From positions 3,538,501 to 3,602,500 of the forward strand of contig NZ_CP012836.1 in the NCBI RefSeq assembly GCF_001593605.1: a DNA stretch of 64,000 bases. The letters run 5' to 3'. The notes beneath the pieces were generated by a model, which saw only the letters and a list, made by a program, of their open reading frames with translations, was not told the DNA's origin and ran no database searches. This DNA comes from Algoriphagus sanaruensis (GTDB lineage Bacteria > Bacteroidota > Bacteroidia > Cytophagales > Cyclobacteriaceae). Positions 17,756 to 26,802 of this stretch are shown piece after piece (within the stretch, counting starts at the first letter, position 1; the number at the start of each line of letters is the position of its first letter). Position numbers and translations under genes: made by a program.

Positions 17756-18370
17756 ATGAAAAAAAACATAATCACCCTAGTTAGTTGTTTTTTTATTTCA
17801 ACGGGAGTTTTGCTTGCACAAGAAACGCCTAAAACACTGTTGAACGGCAGTCTCTCCTCCTCTCAAATTGGGTTTATGATCAGCCCAGGGTTCCAAGCCA
17901 CTCAACTAGGATCGGATCCTGCTGGATATTTTTTAGTGAAAGGAGGCCTTGTTTTCAATGATAAACTTACACTTGGAGCCTTTTATGGGCAGGTTTTGGA
18001 TCCACTTGATCAAGCTAGAGGCTTTGCCTCTCGTTTAGATTCTTATCAGGCAGGAGGATTGATCGAATACACCTTGCATGCTTCCAATCTTTTCCACTTT
18101 TCATTCCCCATTTCTTTTGGAGTCAATGAAATCGAATTTGAAGATGAGGGAGACAATTGGAACAATGAAGAATCAAAATTTTTATTCATTGAACCAGCCG
18201 CTCAAATCGAAGTCAATCTTCATACCCATGCTAGACTATTTGCTGGAGTAGGATATCGAATCATGGGAGGAACTATTCAGCAAGCTCCTGATCTCCCTGT
18301 GGTTGAAAATCAGCCCACTTTTACTGCCGGTCTAAAATTTGGCCTTTTTCGAGCCAACTCTTCCAAATAA
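17756..18370 (+). CDS. outer-membrane beta-barrel-like protein
   Basis: This 204-residue protein has a signal peptide (ISTGVLLAQ) and amphipathic beta strands. The aromatic-ended C-terminal strand is weak (TAGLKFGLFRANSSK). It resembles small porin-like or surface barrels common in Bacteroidota. No specific family was recognised. The lipoprotein downstream is 45 bp away and could be co-transcribed. Confidence 0.65.
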   Translation: MKKNIITLVSCFFISTGVLLAQETPKTLLNGSLSSSQIGFMISPGFQATQLGSDPAGYFLVKGGLVFNDKLTLGAFYGQVLDPLDQARGFASRLDSYQAGGLIEYTLHASNLFHFSFPISFGVNEIEFEDEGDNWNNEESKFLFIEPAAQIEVNLHTHARLFAGVGYRIMGGTIQQAPDLPVVENQPTFTAGLKFGLFRANSSK

Positions 18371-18415
18371 ATCCCCTTTCCAAAAAATTCAAATCACCCT
18401 CTAACTAGTAAAAAT

Positions 18416-19252
18416 ATGAGAATCCAACATTTCATCTGGACTATTTCCCTGACTCTATTGGCATCTTGCGATCTGGTAAACCAAGATCAAAATCCACAAA
18501 ATGAGATCCCCTTAAATGAGATTTTCAGCGCTCCTCCGAGTGCTGATAATCCAGGATCTATGAGTTCGGGTTGGAAAGTTGCTTTCTTGGAGGAAGAGGG
18601 AATTGACCTGACATCCAACTTTAAAGAAATCGAATTTAGTTTCTCTCAAAACGGGGAATTGAATGCTACCTCAAACCAAGAGTCGGTTAATGGCACTTGG
18701 AGATTTGATCGCGATACGCCTAAAAATGAGCTATACCTTATTTTCCCAGCAGGATCTGTTTTAGAGGAACTCACTGAGGACTGGTATATCGTCATGCAGA
18801 CCGACAACTTGATCCAATTGGAATACCCTGAGGAAGGCTTTACCAATCACTTGGTCTTTACCAAAAACACGACCTCTCCAATTTCAACTTCATCCCCTCA
18901 AAATGCTACTGTAGCTGATCAGTTGTTCGAAAAAGTCAATACGAAGAGCTTTTCCATCGAATCATTTTGGGATGCTGAGGATAACATGAGTTCGGCATTT
19001 CGAAATTTCGAACTTCAATTTAACAACTTGGGAAGACTCGAATTAAAGCGTCCAAATCAACCATCTATTTCTGGCTTGTGGCAGGTAAACTTTACCCAAA
19101 CTGAGATCTTCCTAGATATCGAGCTTAAACAAACTGGCCTAATCGGCGAATTGGATGAGGAATGGACCTTGGTTCAAAAATCTGATGGAAGAATTGAATT
19201 CAAAGAAGTTGAAGAAAATGAAATCTATCGACTCACTTTGAAAAGAAATTAA
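18416..19252 (+). CDS. lipoprotein with two lipocalin-like repeats
   Basis: This 278-residue protein has lipobox LLASC. Two similar halves follow: SSGWKVAFLEEEGIDLTSNF then GTWRFDRDTPKNELYLIFP, and again FSIESFWDAEDNMSSAFRNF then GLWQVNFTQTEIFLDIEL. The repeat of a strand carrying GxW with a following acidic strand suggests two lipocalin-like barrels, but this is an inference from the pattern. Function unknown. Confidence 0.7.
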   Translation: MRIQHFIWTISLTLLASCDLVNQDQNPQNEIPLNEIFSAPPSADNPGSMSSGWKVAFLEEEGIDLTSNFKEIEFSFSQNGELNATSNQESVNGTWRFDRDTPKNELYLIFPAGSVLEELTEDWYIVMQTDNLIQLEYPEEGFTNHLVFTKNTTSPISTSSPQNATVADQLFEKVNTKSFSIESFWDAEDNMSSAFRNFELQFNNLGRLELKRPNQPSISGLWQVNFTQTEIFLDIELKQTGLIGELDEEWTLVQKSDGRIEFKEVEENEIYRLTLKRN

Positions 19253-19452
19253 CCGTCAAAGGAGTCAATCACCCGATTGGGGAAAGTAAGGAATTTACTT
19301 TCCCCTTCTTTTTTTGATAAAAACTGAACGCCTAAAACGATCAATACACTTATAATCACTCCTAAAATCCCTTTTTGATAATTCAATAGCGTGATTTTTT
19401 TCAACTGTTTCTTAAAAAGGCAACTCTTTGAAAAACAGCTATCAAGCGACAT
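19249..19452 (-). CDS. possible 67-residue small membrane protein
   Basis: This short minus-strand frame has one clear hydrophobic helix (GILGVIISVLIVLGVQFL) between a Cys- and Lys-rich N-terminus (SLDSCFSKSCLFKKQLKK) and a charged tail. Its stop overlaps the end of the lipoprotein gene by 4 bp in convergent orientation. No promoter box was found and no homologue is known to me. It may be real or may be chance; codon use is compatible with the genome. Confidence 0.35.
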   Translation of the reverse strand: MSLDSCFSKSCLFKKQLKKITLLNYQKGILGVIISVLIVLGVQFLSKKEGESKFLTFPNRVIDSFDG

Positions 19453-19553
19453 AAACTGTATTCAAAACGCAATTTTATTTTTACAAAATTCATTTTTGAA
19501 TTTTTTTATTTTGAAAACCTGCAAAAAATCATCATAAACAATGATTTTTTATT

Positions 19554-19586
19554 GAAATCTTAAGGAAATCTTAAGCTAGATTTAAC
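19554..19586. promoter_or_regulatory. tandem 11-bp repeat, OmpR/PmrA-type response-regulator box
   Basis: GAAATCTTAAG occurs twice head to tail (19554-19564, 19565-19575), giving CTTAAG-N5-CTTAAG. A third, degenerate half site TTTAAC follows at 19581-19586, again with N5. One site per DNA turn on one face is the layout bound by OmpR/PhoB-family dimers, and CTTAAG-N5-CTTAAG resembles the PmrA/QseB box. It lies 97-129 bp upstream of the cytochrome operon. Confidence 0.5.
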
Positions 19587-19682
19587 TGACTTGGTATCCG
19601 TTTAAACTAATTTTAAACCACCAATACATTCTTTATTACCTAGTTTTCACCCGTAGGCTTTTCCTACAAAATCAGTTTTAAA

Positions 19683-20477
19683 ATGAATAGATTGCTTCAT
19701 GCCCTATTCGTATGGTCCATGGTAGTAACCGTGGTCGTGGTAACTGCATACCTTTTTTACACGGGTTATGACTACTATTCTCTGCCGGTTGAAGAGCGCT
19801 TTTATCATGAACATTACGATTGGTTTAAGCCTTCTGGAGCATTTGGTCATGGATTGGGCATAGTTGGCACTCTCCTAGTCACCATTGGAGTAATCCTCTA
19901 CATCGCAAGAAAACAATATGGATTTTTGGAGCGGTGGGTGAGAATCAAATACATGCTGGAGTTTCACATCTTCCTCTGCACGCTTGGCCCCATCCTGATC
20001 CTTTTCCATACTACGTTTAAGTTTAACGGAATCGTCAGCATCTCCTTTTGGAGCATGGTAGTGGTCGTACTTAGCGGAGTGGTGGGACGATTTATATACA
20101 TCCGAATCCCTAGAAGTGAGTCGGGCAAGGAACTGGAATTTGTGGAAGTTGAAAATCTTCATAAAAATCTCCAGCTCGAGTTACAAAAATCCGGGCTGCT
20201 GCAACTAAGCCAAAGTAATGCCTTGGAGTTTTCAGGCCTACGAACCATTCGGAAAACCATTCGAACCTCCTCTTTGGAAAAAGTAGAACAAAACAGGATT
20301 TGGAATCTTGCCAAGCAAGAGTACCTCATTCAGCGTCGACTCAAAAATCTCGATCTGATGAAAAAACTCTTCGAATACTGGCATGTAGCCCACCGTCCTT
20401 TCGCCCTAATCATGTTTGTCATCCTTGTAGTCCACGTGATTGCGACCCTAGCCCTTGGTTACCGATGGATTTTCTGA
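19683..20477 (+). CDS. b-type-haem-like integral membrane protein, first gene of cytochrome operon
   Basis: This is a 264-residue inner-membrane protein with about five helices. Candidate axial ligands are His56, His95 and His109 in neighbouring helices (EFHIFLCTLGPILILFHTTF) and His234, His237 and His251 near the C-terminus (WHVAHRPF ... VVHVIATL). The 13-14-residue spacing of intramembrane His pairs is typical of di-haem cytochromes b. A charged cytoplasmic loop (about 140-225) separates the helices. It overlaps the ferredoxin-flavoprotein gene by 13 bp. It may pass electrons from that protein, or from quinol, to the periplasmic multiheme cytochromes. No family name was recognised. Confidence 0.7.
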   Translation: MNRLLHALFVWSMVVTVVVVTAYLFYTGYDYYSLPVEERFYHEHYDWFKPSGAFGHGLGIVGTLLVTIGVILYIARKQYGFLERWVRIKYMLEFHIFLCTLGPILILFHTTFKFNGIVSISFWSMVVVVLSGVVGRFIYIRIPRSESGKELEFVEVENLHKNLQLELQKSGLLQLSQSNALEFSGLRTIRKTIRTSSLEKVEQNRIWNLAKQEYLIQRRLKNLDLMKKLFEYWHVAHRPFALIMFVILVVHVIATLALGYRWIF

Positions 20478-21832
20478 TCGATCTATTATTAGAGACTTGG
20501 TTTATTTATACCGTCACCTTCCTGATTTGCTTCGGGCTGGTGTTTTTTTATATGGTCCATGAGAAAAATAAATCCAAAGAAATCCAGAAGAAAATAGAGG
20601 AGGCAAAAGAACTTGGCCGATTTGAGCCGATTTCACTTCATCCCTTTATTGATCTCGACTCTTGCATAGGAAGTGGCGCTTGTGTTAGAGCCTGCCCTGA
20701 AGAAGATGTAATTGGTGTAGTCAATGGAAAGGCCAGTGTCATCAATGCGACCAGTTGCATTGGTCATGGGGCCTGCTTCCACGCATGCCCGGTAGAGGCT
20801 ATTTCGCTTCGAATAGGCACAGAAACCCGAGGAGTAGATTTACCTCATATTCAGCCCAATTATGAAACGAATATCCCCGGAATATTTATTGCTGGAGAAT
20901 TGGGAGGCATGGGCTTGATCAAAAACAGCATTGAGCAGGGTGTACAGGCGATCAATTACCTTTCTGAAAAACGACTTCCTTCCACTCCAGGTAGATTAGA
21001 TCTTATTATCGTAGGCGCTGGGCCTGCAGGTATCGGAGCGGGACTAAATGCGCTGCAACGAGGATTGACCTTTGAAATCCTCGAACAAGATTCTCTGGGA
21101 GGCACGGTCTTTACTTTTCCTCGGGAGAAAGTCATCATGACCCGCCCGGTGGATTTACCGATTTACGGGAAGGTGAAATTCTTCAATACTTCCAAACAAG
21201 AAGTGCTGACCTTCTGGAAAACCTTAATCAAAGATCATCAGATCACCGTTAGGGAACACACCAAGGTAGAATCCATCCTTCCATTACCCGAAGGCGGATT
21301 TAGAATCAAAGCTGCAAACGGAGAGGAATTTGAAGCCAATCAAATCTTACTTGCTTTGGGTCGAAGAGGTACTCCTAGAAAACTGAACATTCCAGGGGAA
21401 GATTTACCAAAGGTTTTTTATAGACTCCTCGAACCTGAACATTTTCAAAACATGGATATTCTGGTCGTAGGAGGTGGAGATTCTGCTGTGGAATCAGCCA
21501 TGCTTCTCATGGATACCAATCGAGTGACCCTTTCCTATCGAAGTGAAAAGTTTGCCCGTATCAAGCCACAAAACCAAAAAAATCTGGAAAATGCGATCGA
21601 AAAAGGAAAACTCCAGGTGATCCTGAATTCTGAAGCCCGAGAAATTAAAGAAAAGTCGGTCCTTCTCTGGAAAAAAGACCAAAATACGCAAGAAACAATA
21701 CCAAATGATCGGGTATTTATCTTCGCTGGAGGGGAACTTCCGCTTCCTTTCCTGAAAAACATCGGCATTAATGTCGAGAAAAAGTTTGGCAAAGTAGTCC
21801 GGGTTCATAAAAGCAAATCCAAGAAATCATGA
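20465..21832 (+). CDS. membrane-anchored dicluster ferredoxin/NAD(P)-flavoprotein reductase
   Basis: The start chosen is ATG 20465 (MDFLIDLLLETWFIYT), which overlaps the upstream stop; a longer frame reading back to 20300 lies inside the neighbour and is not credible. A single TM helix (FIYTVTFLICFGLVFFYMVH) is followed by two ferredoxin motifs (CIGSGACVRACP and CIGHGACFHACP) and a thioredoxin-reductase-like fold: FAD site IVGAGPAGIGAG and NAD(P) site VVGGGDSAVESA. The reductase-type CxxC is absent. The second Cys of each CxxCxxCxxxCP motif is replaced, by Ser in the first and His in the second. It is the likely electron entry point from NAD(P)H to the cytochrome operon. Confidence 0.8.
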   Translation: MDFLIDLLLETWFIYTVTFLICFGLVFFYMVHEKNKSKEIQKKIEEAKELGRFEPISLHPFIDLDSCIGSGACVRACPEEDVIGVVNGKASVINATSCIGHGACFHACPVEAISLRIGTETRGVDLPHIQPNYETNIPGIFIAGELGGMGLIKNSIEQGVQAINYLSEKRLPSTPGRLDLIIVGAGPAGIGAGLNALQRGLTFEILEQDSLGGTVFTFPREKVIMTRPVDLPIYGKVKFFNTSKQEVLTFWKTLIKDHQITVREHTKVESILPLPEGGFRIKAANGEEFEANQILLALGRRGTPRKLNIPGEDLPKVFYRLLEPEHFQNMDILVVGGGDSAVESAMLLMDTNRVTLSYRSEKFARIKPQNQKNLENAIEKGKLQVILNSEAREIKEKSVLLWKKDQNTQETIPNDRVFIFAGGELPLPFLKNIGINVEKKFGKVVRVHKSKSKKS

Positions 21833-23430
21833 CAAAGGCCTGGCTCTTTCTTTCATTGCTTTTTTGGACTTCCATTTCATGGGCCCAGTTGTCTCCTGGT
21901 GATTTATCCAAAGGTCACAGCAAATGGGAAGGCATGAAAAATTGTACCCAATGCCACACCATCGGTGAAAAAATTTCCGATCAAAAATGTCTGGATTGCC
22001 ACAAGGAAATCAAAACCCTAATTGATCAAGATCGAGGATACCATGCTTCGAAAGAAGTAGCGCAAAAAACCTGCGTGGATTGTCACAGTGAGCATCACGG
22101 ACTGAACTTTGACTTAGATCGATTTGATCAAAAGAAATTCAACCACAACCTCAGCGGCTTCGAACTAGAGGGCGCGCACGTTCAAGTGGATTGTCGGGAT
22201 TGTCACAAGCCCGACCTAATCAAAAGCCCTGAAATCAAAAAATTAGAAGGTACCTTTTTGGGGATGGGTATTACCTGTTTGGATTGTCATGACGACTACC
22301 ATCAAAACACCCTAGATAAAAATTGCACGGAATGTCATAATCAAAACGACTGGGCTCCTGCTGATTTATTTGATCATAATCAGGCTGATTTTAAACTGAA
22401 AGGTGCTCACGTCGAGGTTGATTGCAAAGATTGCCATCAGGAAACTACCCGAAACGGCAAACCATTTCAGGAATTTTCAGGAATCAAATTCGCCAATTGT
22501 GTGGATTGCCACGAGGATGTGCACGAAGGGAATTTGGGAAATTCTTGTACCGAATGCCACACCGAATCGAGTTGGAACCGTCTAAAGCAAGGCAATAAAT
22601 TTGACCACAACCTCACCTCCTTTCCGCTAGAGGGGCTTCATGTACAAGTAGACTGTAAAGAATGTCATACTTCGGGAAATTATACCCGAAATCTGAAGCA
22701 CCAAAAATGCATGGATTGTCATAAAGACTATCACGAAGGAGATTTTGCGGATACTAGTCCGGTCCCAGATTGCAACAGTTGCCATACCCTTACTGAGCCA
22801 TTTACTTACACCACCTACGGACTAGACGAACACCAAAATTCCTCATTTCCTTTAATGGGAAGTCATGAAGCCACTCCTTGTTTCTCCTGTCACATCAGTG
22901 AAGACAAATGGGAATTTGCAGACTTGGGAACTTCCTGCGTCGATTGTCATGAAAACATCCACCAGGAATTTATCTCGGAGAAATTTTATCCCAATCAAAA
23001 CTGCCTGAGCTGCCATTCGGAAAACAGTTGGAGCGAAGTAAAATTTGATCATGCACAGACTGCCTATCCCTTAGAAAAGGCGCATGAGGACGTTTCTTGT
23101 AAATCCTGCCATATCCAAGGAGACAGTTTCAATTCAAACTACAGTAATCAAAAATTCTCTGGCCTGAGTCAAAATTGTGTGGATTGCCATACCAATCCCC
23201 ATGGCAATCAATTTGGACTTCCTGAATCAGTGGATTGTACAAGTTGTCATACCCTTCTTCCAGGTTGGGATGCGGGCAATTTTGATCACGCCAACACCCA
23301 GTTCCCATTAGAAGGAAAACATATTGAAGTAGACTGTGCGTCTTGCCACACACCTACCCAAGTACCGAATCAGCCAGAACAGATCTTGTATAAAATCAAA
23401 AAATTCGAATGCAGAGACTGTCATTCTTAA
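21829..23430 (+). CDS. 20-heme c-type multiheme cytochrome
   Basis: This 533-residue exported protein has a signal peptide (SLLFWTSISWAQ) and 20 CxxCH motifs. Its repeating style is FDHN-x-FxLxGAHVxVDCxDCH followed by CVDCHEDVHEG then CTECHxxxxW, as in cytochrome c3-type families. The start overlaps the previous stop by 4 bp. It has no lipobox and no membrane anchor, so it is soluble in the periplasm or exported. It could carry electrons from the inner-membrane pair to later cytochromes. Its haem-binding sequences are unlike the repeats of the 13- and 61-heme proteins. Confidence 0.9.
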   Translation: MTKAWLFLSLLFWTSISWAQLSPGDLSKGHSKWEGMKNCTQCHTIGEKISDQKCLDCHKEIKTLIDQDRGYHASKEVAQKTCVDCHSEHHGLNFDLDRFDQKKFNHNLSGFELEGAHVQVDCRDCHKPDLIKSPEIKKLEGTFLGMGITCLDCHDDYHQNTLDKNCTECHNQNDWAPADLFDHNQADFKLKGAHVEVDCKDCHQETTRNGKPFQEFSGIKFANCVDCHEDVHEGNLGNSCTECHTESSWNRLKQGNKFDHNLTSFPLEGLHVQVDCKECHTSGNYTRNLKHQKCMDCHKDYHEGDFADTSPVPDCNSCHTLTEPFTYTTYGLDEHQNSSFPLMGSHEATPCFSCHISEDKWEFADLGTSCVDCHENIHQEFISEKFYPNQNCLSCHSENSWSEVKFDHAQTAYPLEKAHEDVSCKSCHIQGDSFNSNYSNQKFSGLSQNCVDCHTNPHGNQFGLPESVDCTSCHTLLPGWDAGNFDHANTQFPLEGKHIEVDCASCHTPTQVPNQPEQILYKIKKFECRDCHS

Positions 23431-24431
23431 TATTGACTCAACTCTTGGTGAGTTTTTCGGTGTGGGCTCAAAGCCCTCACGGGGAAAACCTCGTCCAAGA
23501 CTGCAAATCCTGCCATTCGGCAGGGAGTTGGGGATATGCAGAAAAAGCAGGATTTGATCACGAAAAGACAGGATTTACTTTGGATGGAAGGCACGAGGAG
23601 TTGACCTGCGTGGACTGCCATTCTACCTTGATTTTTGAGGAAGCAAAATCGAATTGCATTTCATGTCACTTGGACGTGCACACAGGTTCGGTCGGAAATG
23701 ACTGCCTCCGTTGCCATGACACCGAAAACTGGCTGGTCGACGAAATCCCGGAACTCCATGAGCAAAATGGATTCCCGCTACTCGGACAACATCAATTGGC
23801 AGATTGCGCGTCCTGCCATGTCTCAGAAACCAACCTTCAATGGAATCGATTAGGAGCAGATTGTGTCAATTGCCATTTACCCGATTACCAAAGCACAAAC
23901 AGCCCAAATCACCAATCCGCTGGATTTTCACTTTCCTGCTCGGATTGTCATGACATTCAAGCGAGAAGCTGGGCGGGTTCAGAAAATTTCCATCAGTTTT
24001 TCCCATTGACAGGGGGGCACTCGGTCGCGGATTGTTTTGCTTGCCATCAAGGATCCGATTACAAAGGATTGTCAACTGATTGTATCTCCTGCCATATCGA
24101 TGACTTTAATGCCACCCAAGATCCCAATCACAAACAATCGGGATTTTCCACGGATTGCACGCTTTGTCATACCACAGAGGCATGGTCCCCTGCCGGATTC
24201 CGAGACCATGATGCGGAGTTTTTCCCAATCTATTCGGGAACTCACCGAGGAGAATGGAATTCCTGTGTAGAATGTCATACTACACCTGGAAGTTACAAAT
24301 CATTCAGCTGCATCGACTGTCATGAACACAGCAATCGAACTGCAGTCACGCGAGAACATGATGAGGTTCGAAACTTCCAGTATGAAAGTAATGCCTGCTA
24401 TGCCTGTCACCCTAATGGAAAAGAAGACTAA
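23409..24431 (+). CDS. 13-heme c-type multiheme cytochrome
   Basis: This 340-residue protein has a signal peptide (LTQLLVSFSVWAQ) and 13 CxxCH motifs. The start codon lies 22 bp inside the preceding gene, which supports translational coupling; this start gives a proper signal peptide. The N-terminal seven and C-terminal three haem sites, and one central triheme unit (FFPLTGGHSVADCFACH ... CISCH ... CTLCHTTEAW), align with those of the 61-heme protein further down the operon. It is the unexpanded paralogue of that protein. Confidence 0.9.
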   Translation: MQRLSFLILTQLLVSFSVWAQSPHGENLVQDCKSCHSAGSWGYAEKAGFDHEKTGFTLDGRHEELTCVDCHSTLIFEEAKSNCISCHLDVHTGSVGNDCLRCHDTENWLVDEIPELHEQNGFPLLGQHQLADCASCHVSETNLQWNRLGADCVNCHLPDYQSTNSPNHQSAGFSLSCSDCHDIQARSWAGSENFHQFFPLTGGHSVADCFACHQGSDYKGLSTDCISCHIDDFNATQDPNHKQSGFSTDCTLCHTTEAWSPAGFRDHDAEFFPIYSGTHRGEWNSCVECHTTPGSYKSFSCIDCHEHSNRTAVTREHDEVRNFQYESNACYACHPNGKED

Positions 24432-24437
24432 GCCACT

Positions 24438-26039
24438 ATGAAAAAACTGATCCTACTTCTGTTCTTGTTTTTTGGATGGGTGCTGACCGGAAAAGCGCAG
24501 CAATCTTCTGCCGTCATGGATTCCATTCAAGGAAAGGTTACCTTTTTAACTTCTGATAATATTTACCTGAATTTTGATCAAACCGACCGAATTCAAGTCG
24601 GAGACACCCTATACCGAGTACAAAATCAAAGTAAAATCGCAGTTCTGGTGTTGTATCGAAAATCCTCTGTTTCGGTCATCGCAAAACCAATTCCAGGAAA
24701 CACCTTTAAAGTGGGAGATCCAATTTTGGCTTTGGTTCCAAAGCCAATTGAAAAGAAGGAAGAAAAACCAAGTCCCGCTCCAACGCCCGTCCCACGAAAA
24801 TCAACTGCTAAAGTGGCTCCGAAAGTGGAGAAAAAGGAAGAAACCTTGAGGGGCACTGTCGCTGTAAATAATTATTCAAGTTTGACCGAAGGAGATTTTA
24901 GCTCTAGATCTGTCGCTAGAATCAGCGCACATGCGGATGATATTAATGGCTCCGGTCTTTCCTTCAGAACCTATGCCCGCTACCGACAAAATAGAATTGA
25001 TCGAAATGCTCAACAGGATGTTTTTGGGAAATTCTTTTTGTATGAATTCGCCTTGGATTATAATGTAGAAGATCAATTTACTATCACCGCAGGAAGATTT
25101 ATCAATCGAAACATGGTTTCTGTCGGTGCGATGGACGGACTAAAATTGGAGAAAAACGGAAGAATTGGCTTTGGAGGTGTCGTAGCAGGATTTAGACCTG
25201 ACCCAGTTTCATTCGGACTCAATACCGATTTACTCCAATTTGGTGCTTATGCCGGATTGTATCATAATAAATCCCACAGCGCATTTACAAGTGTGGGTTT
25301 TATGGAGCAGACCAATAAAAGATTGACGGATAGACGCTACTTATACATGCAGCATCAAAGTAATTTATCCGAAAAGGTAAGTCTTTTTGCAAGTTCTGAA
25401 ATGGACCTTTACCAGAAAGATTCCAGCGGATTGGGTGGAATGTCTACCCGACTTTCCAATTTATTCCTCACCGCTAATTACCGATTTTCATCAGCCTTCA
25501 ATGTCTCAGCATCCTACGATGTCCGTAGAAACTTTATTCTCTATGAGTCTTTTGCAGAGGAACTAGATCGATTGCTTCGGGATGATCCTTATCGAACAGG
25601 ACTTCGATTGCGAGCCAATTACCGATTGAGCAAATATGTCCGCTGGGGAGTAGCTATGAGCCGTCGGCTTCAAAGCGACAAAAAGAATGAATATTCTCAA
25701 ATCAGCTCAACGCTTCAGTTTACCAAAATCCCCGGCATCCAAGGAAACTTGATGCTGATGGGCTCGCTCAACAAAAATGCCTTTCTCAGCTATCAATCCT
25801 TTTTGGTACGCTACTCCAAAGATTTTTGGAAAGGAAGAATCACCCTTGCTCCGTATGGTAGATACCTGAATTACAGTTATTTTAATACTGAAACTCCAGA
25901 TACTTGGCAAGTATATGCCGGGATGGATACCAACTTAGATATTACCAATCGATTGTCGCTTCGGCTGCTTTACGATTACTCCACTCGAAATTCCACGATT
26001 ACCCATCGATTTAACATCAACCTCACCCAGCGGTTTTAA
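24438..26039 (+). CDS. outer-membrane beta-barrel of the cytochrome operon
   Basis: This 533-residue protein has a signal peptide (FFGWVLTGKAQ). An N-terminal domain of about 120 residues ends in a Pro/Lys-rich linker (EKPSPAPTPVPRKS). A beta-barrel with many alternating strands follows and ends in an aromatic C-terminal residue (HRFNINLTQRF), typical of Bam substrates. It sits between the 13-heme cytochrome and the OB-fold lipoprotein, and in the porin-cytochrome systems of other bacteria a barrel holds cytochromes through the outer membrane. That role here is inferred from context; no MtrB/PioB homology can be claimed. No CxxC is present at the N-terminus, unlike MtrB. Confidence 0.8.
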   Translation: MKKLILLLFLFFGWVLTGKAQQSSAVMDSIQGKVTFLTSDNIYLNFDQTDRIQVGDTLYRVQNQSKIAVLVLYRKSSVSVIAKPIPGNTFKVGDPILALVPKPIEKKEEKPSPAPTPVPRKSTAKVAPKVEKKEETLRGTVAVNNYSSLTEGDFSSRSVARISAHADDINGSGLSFRTYARYRQNRIDRNAQQDVFGKFFLYEFALDYNVEDQFTITAGRFINRNMVSVGAMDGLKLEKNGRIGFGGVVAGFRPDPVSFGLNTDLLQFGAYAGLYHNKSHSAFTSVGFMEQTNKRLTDRRYLYMQHQSNLSEKVSLFASSEMDLYQKDSSGLGGMSTRLSNLFLTANYRFSSAFNVSASYDVRRNFILYESFAEELDRLLRDDPYRTGLRLRANYRLSKYVRWGVAMSRRLQSDKKNEYSQISSTLQFTKIPGIQGNLMLMGSLNKNAFLSYQSFLVRYSKDFWKGRITLAPYGRYLNYSYFNTETPDTWQVYAGMDTNLDITNRLSLRLLYDYSTRNSTITHRFNINLTQRF

Positions 26040-26040
26040 T

Positions 26041-26802
26041 ATGAAGTACCTCAGCACGTTTTCTAAACTACTCCTTATTGGCCTTGTGGCTGGAATTTTT
26101 GCCTGCTCCAATGCAAAAAAAATAGAACCTATTTTACCTTCAGAGGAAGGGGACACCTTTACTTTGGTTAATCCTGAATCTTCCGAAGATCCTAATGTGG
26201 CAGACCCAAATGCTTGGCATGAAGCCATCATCAAGGAGGTTTTGGCTTCCAACCGGTACTCTTATCTTGAAGTAGAAGAAAATGGAACTCGGATTTGGTT
26301 GGCTACCTCCAAAGGAGAATTTTCCCCCGAACAACGGCTTCGCTACCGAGGAGGATTGCTAAAAACAAACTTCAAAAGCGAGGAGCATGATCGTGTTTTT
26401 GATAAGCTTTATTTGGTTTCACAAATTCAGGTTCAAGGTCCTTCTACTACTACTACAAGCCCTGAAGCCTCTAGCCCTGGACCTGCAAAAAAGGTAGATC
26501 CGTCTACGGTCAAAGGAGCAACCACCATCAAGGAAATCATTCAAAACCCAGGAAAATACAAAGACCAAACCGTGAAAATCTTGGGAACGGTGACCAAGGT
26601 CAATCCCAACATTATGGGTAAAAACTGGATCCATGTTCAGGATGGATCTGCTGACCAATACGATTTTGTACTTACTTCCGCATCGAATATTCCAGCTGGA
26701 CATCAGGTAGTTTTTGAAGGTATTATTCGTCTGGATGTGGATTTTGGAGCAGGATACAGTTATGATATCATTATGGAGGACGCCAAATTTTCCCTACAAT
26801 GA
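26041..26802 (+). CDS. NrfJ-like OB-fold lipoprotein
   Basis: This 253-residue protein has lipobox IFAC (Cys22). Two OB-fold-like domains follow. The first (about residues 60-130, VLASNRYSYLEVEENGTRIW and then DKLYLVSQIQV) resembles the NrfJ family, found with cytochrome c nitrite reductase and cytochrome c maturation genes. The second (WIHVQDGSADQYDF) looks like a tOB/BOF domain. A Ser/Thr/Pro linker joins them. It is probably a helper for cytochrome assembly or a bound cofactor; the direct role is unknown. It starts 1 bp after the barrel gene. Confidence 0.7.
   Translation: MKYLSTFSKLLLIGLVAGIFACSNAKKIEPILPSEEGDTFTLVNPESSEDPNVADPNAWHEAIIKEVLASNRYSYLEVEENGTRIWLATSKGEFSPEQRLRYRGGLLKTNFKSEEHDRVFDKLYLVSQIQVQGPSTTTTSPEASSPGPAKKVDPSTVKGATTIKEIIQNPGKYKDQTVKILGTVTKVNPNIMGKNWIHVQDGSADQYDFVLTSASNIPAGHQVVFEGIIRLDVDFGAGYSYDIIMEDAKFSLQ

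Noticed and set aside
20300..20464. Longer N-terminus for the ferredoxin-flavoprotein
   Set aside because: It lies inside the upstream membrane-protein gene in another frame and shows no coding character; ATG 20465 gives a sensible TM start.
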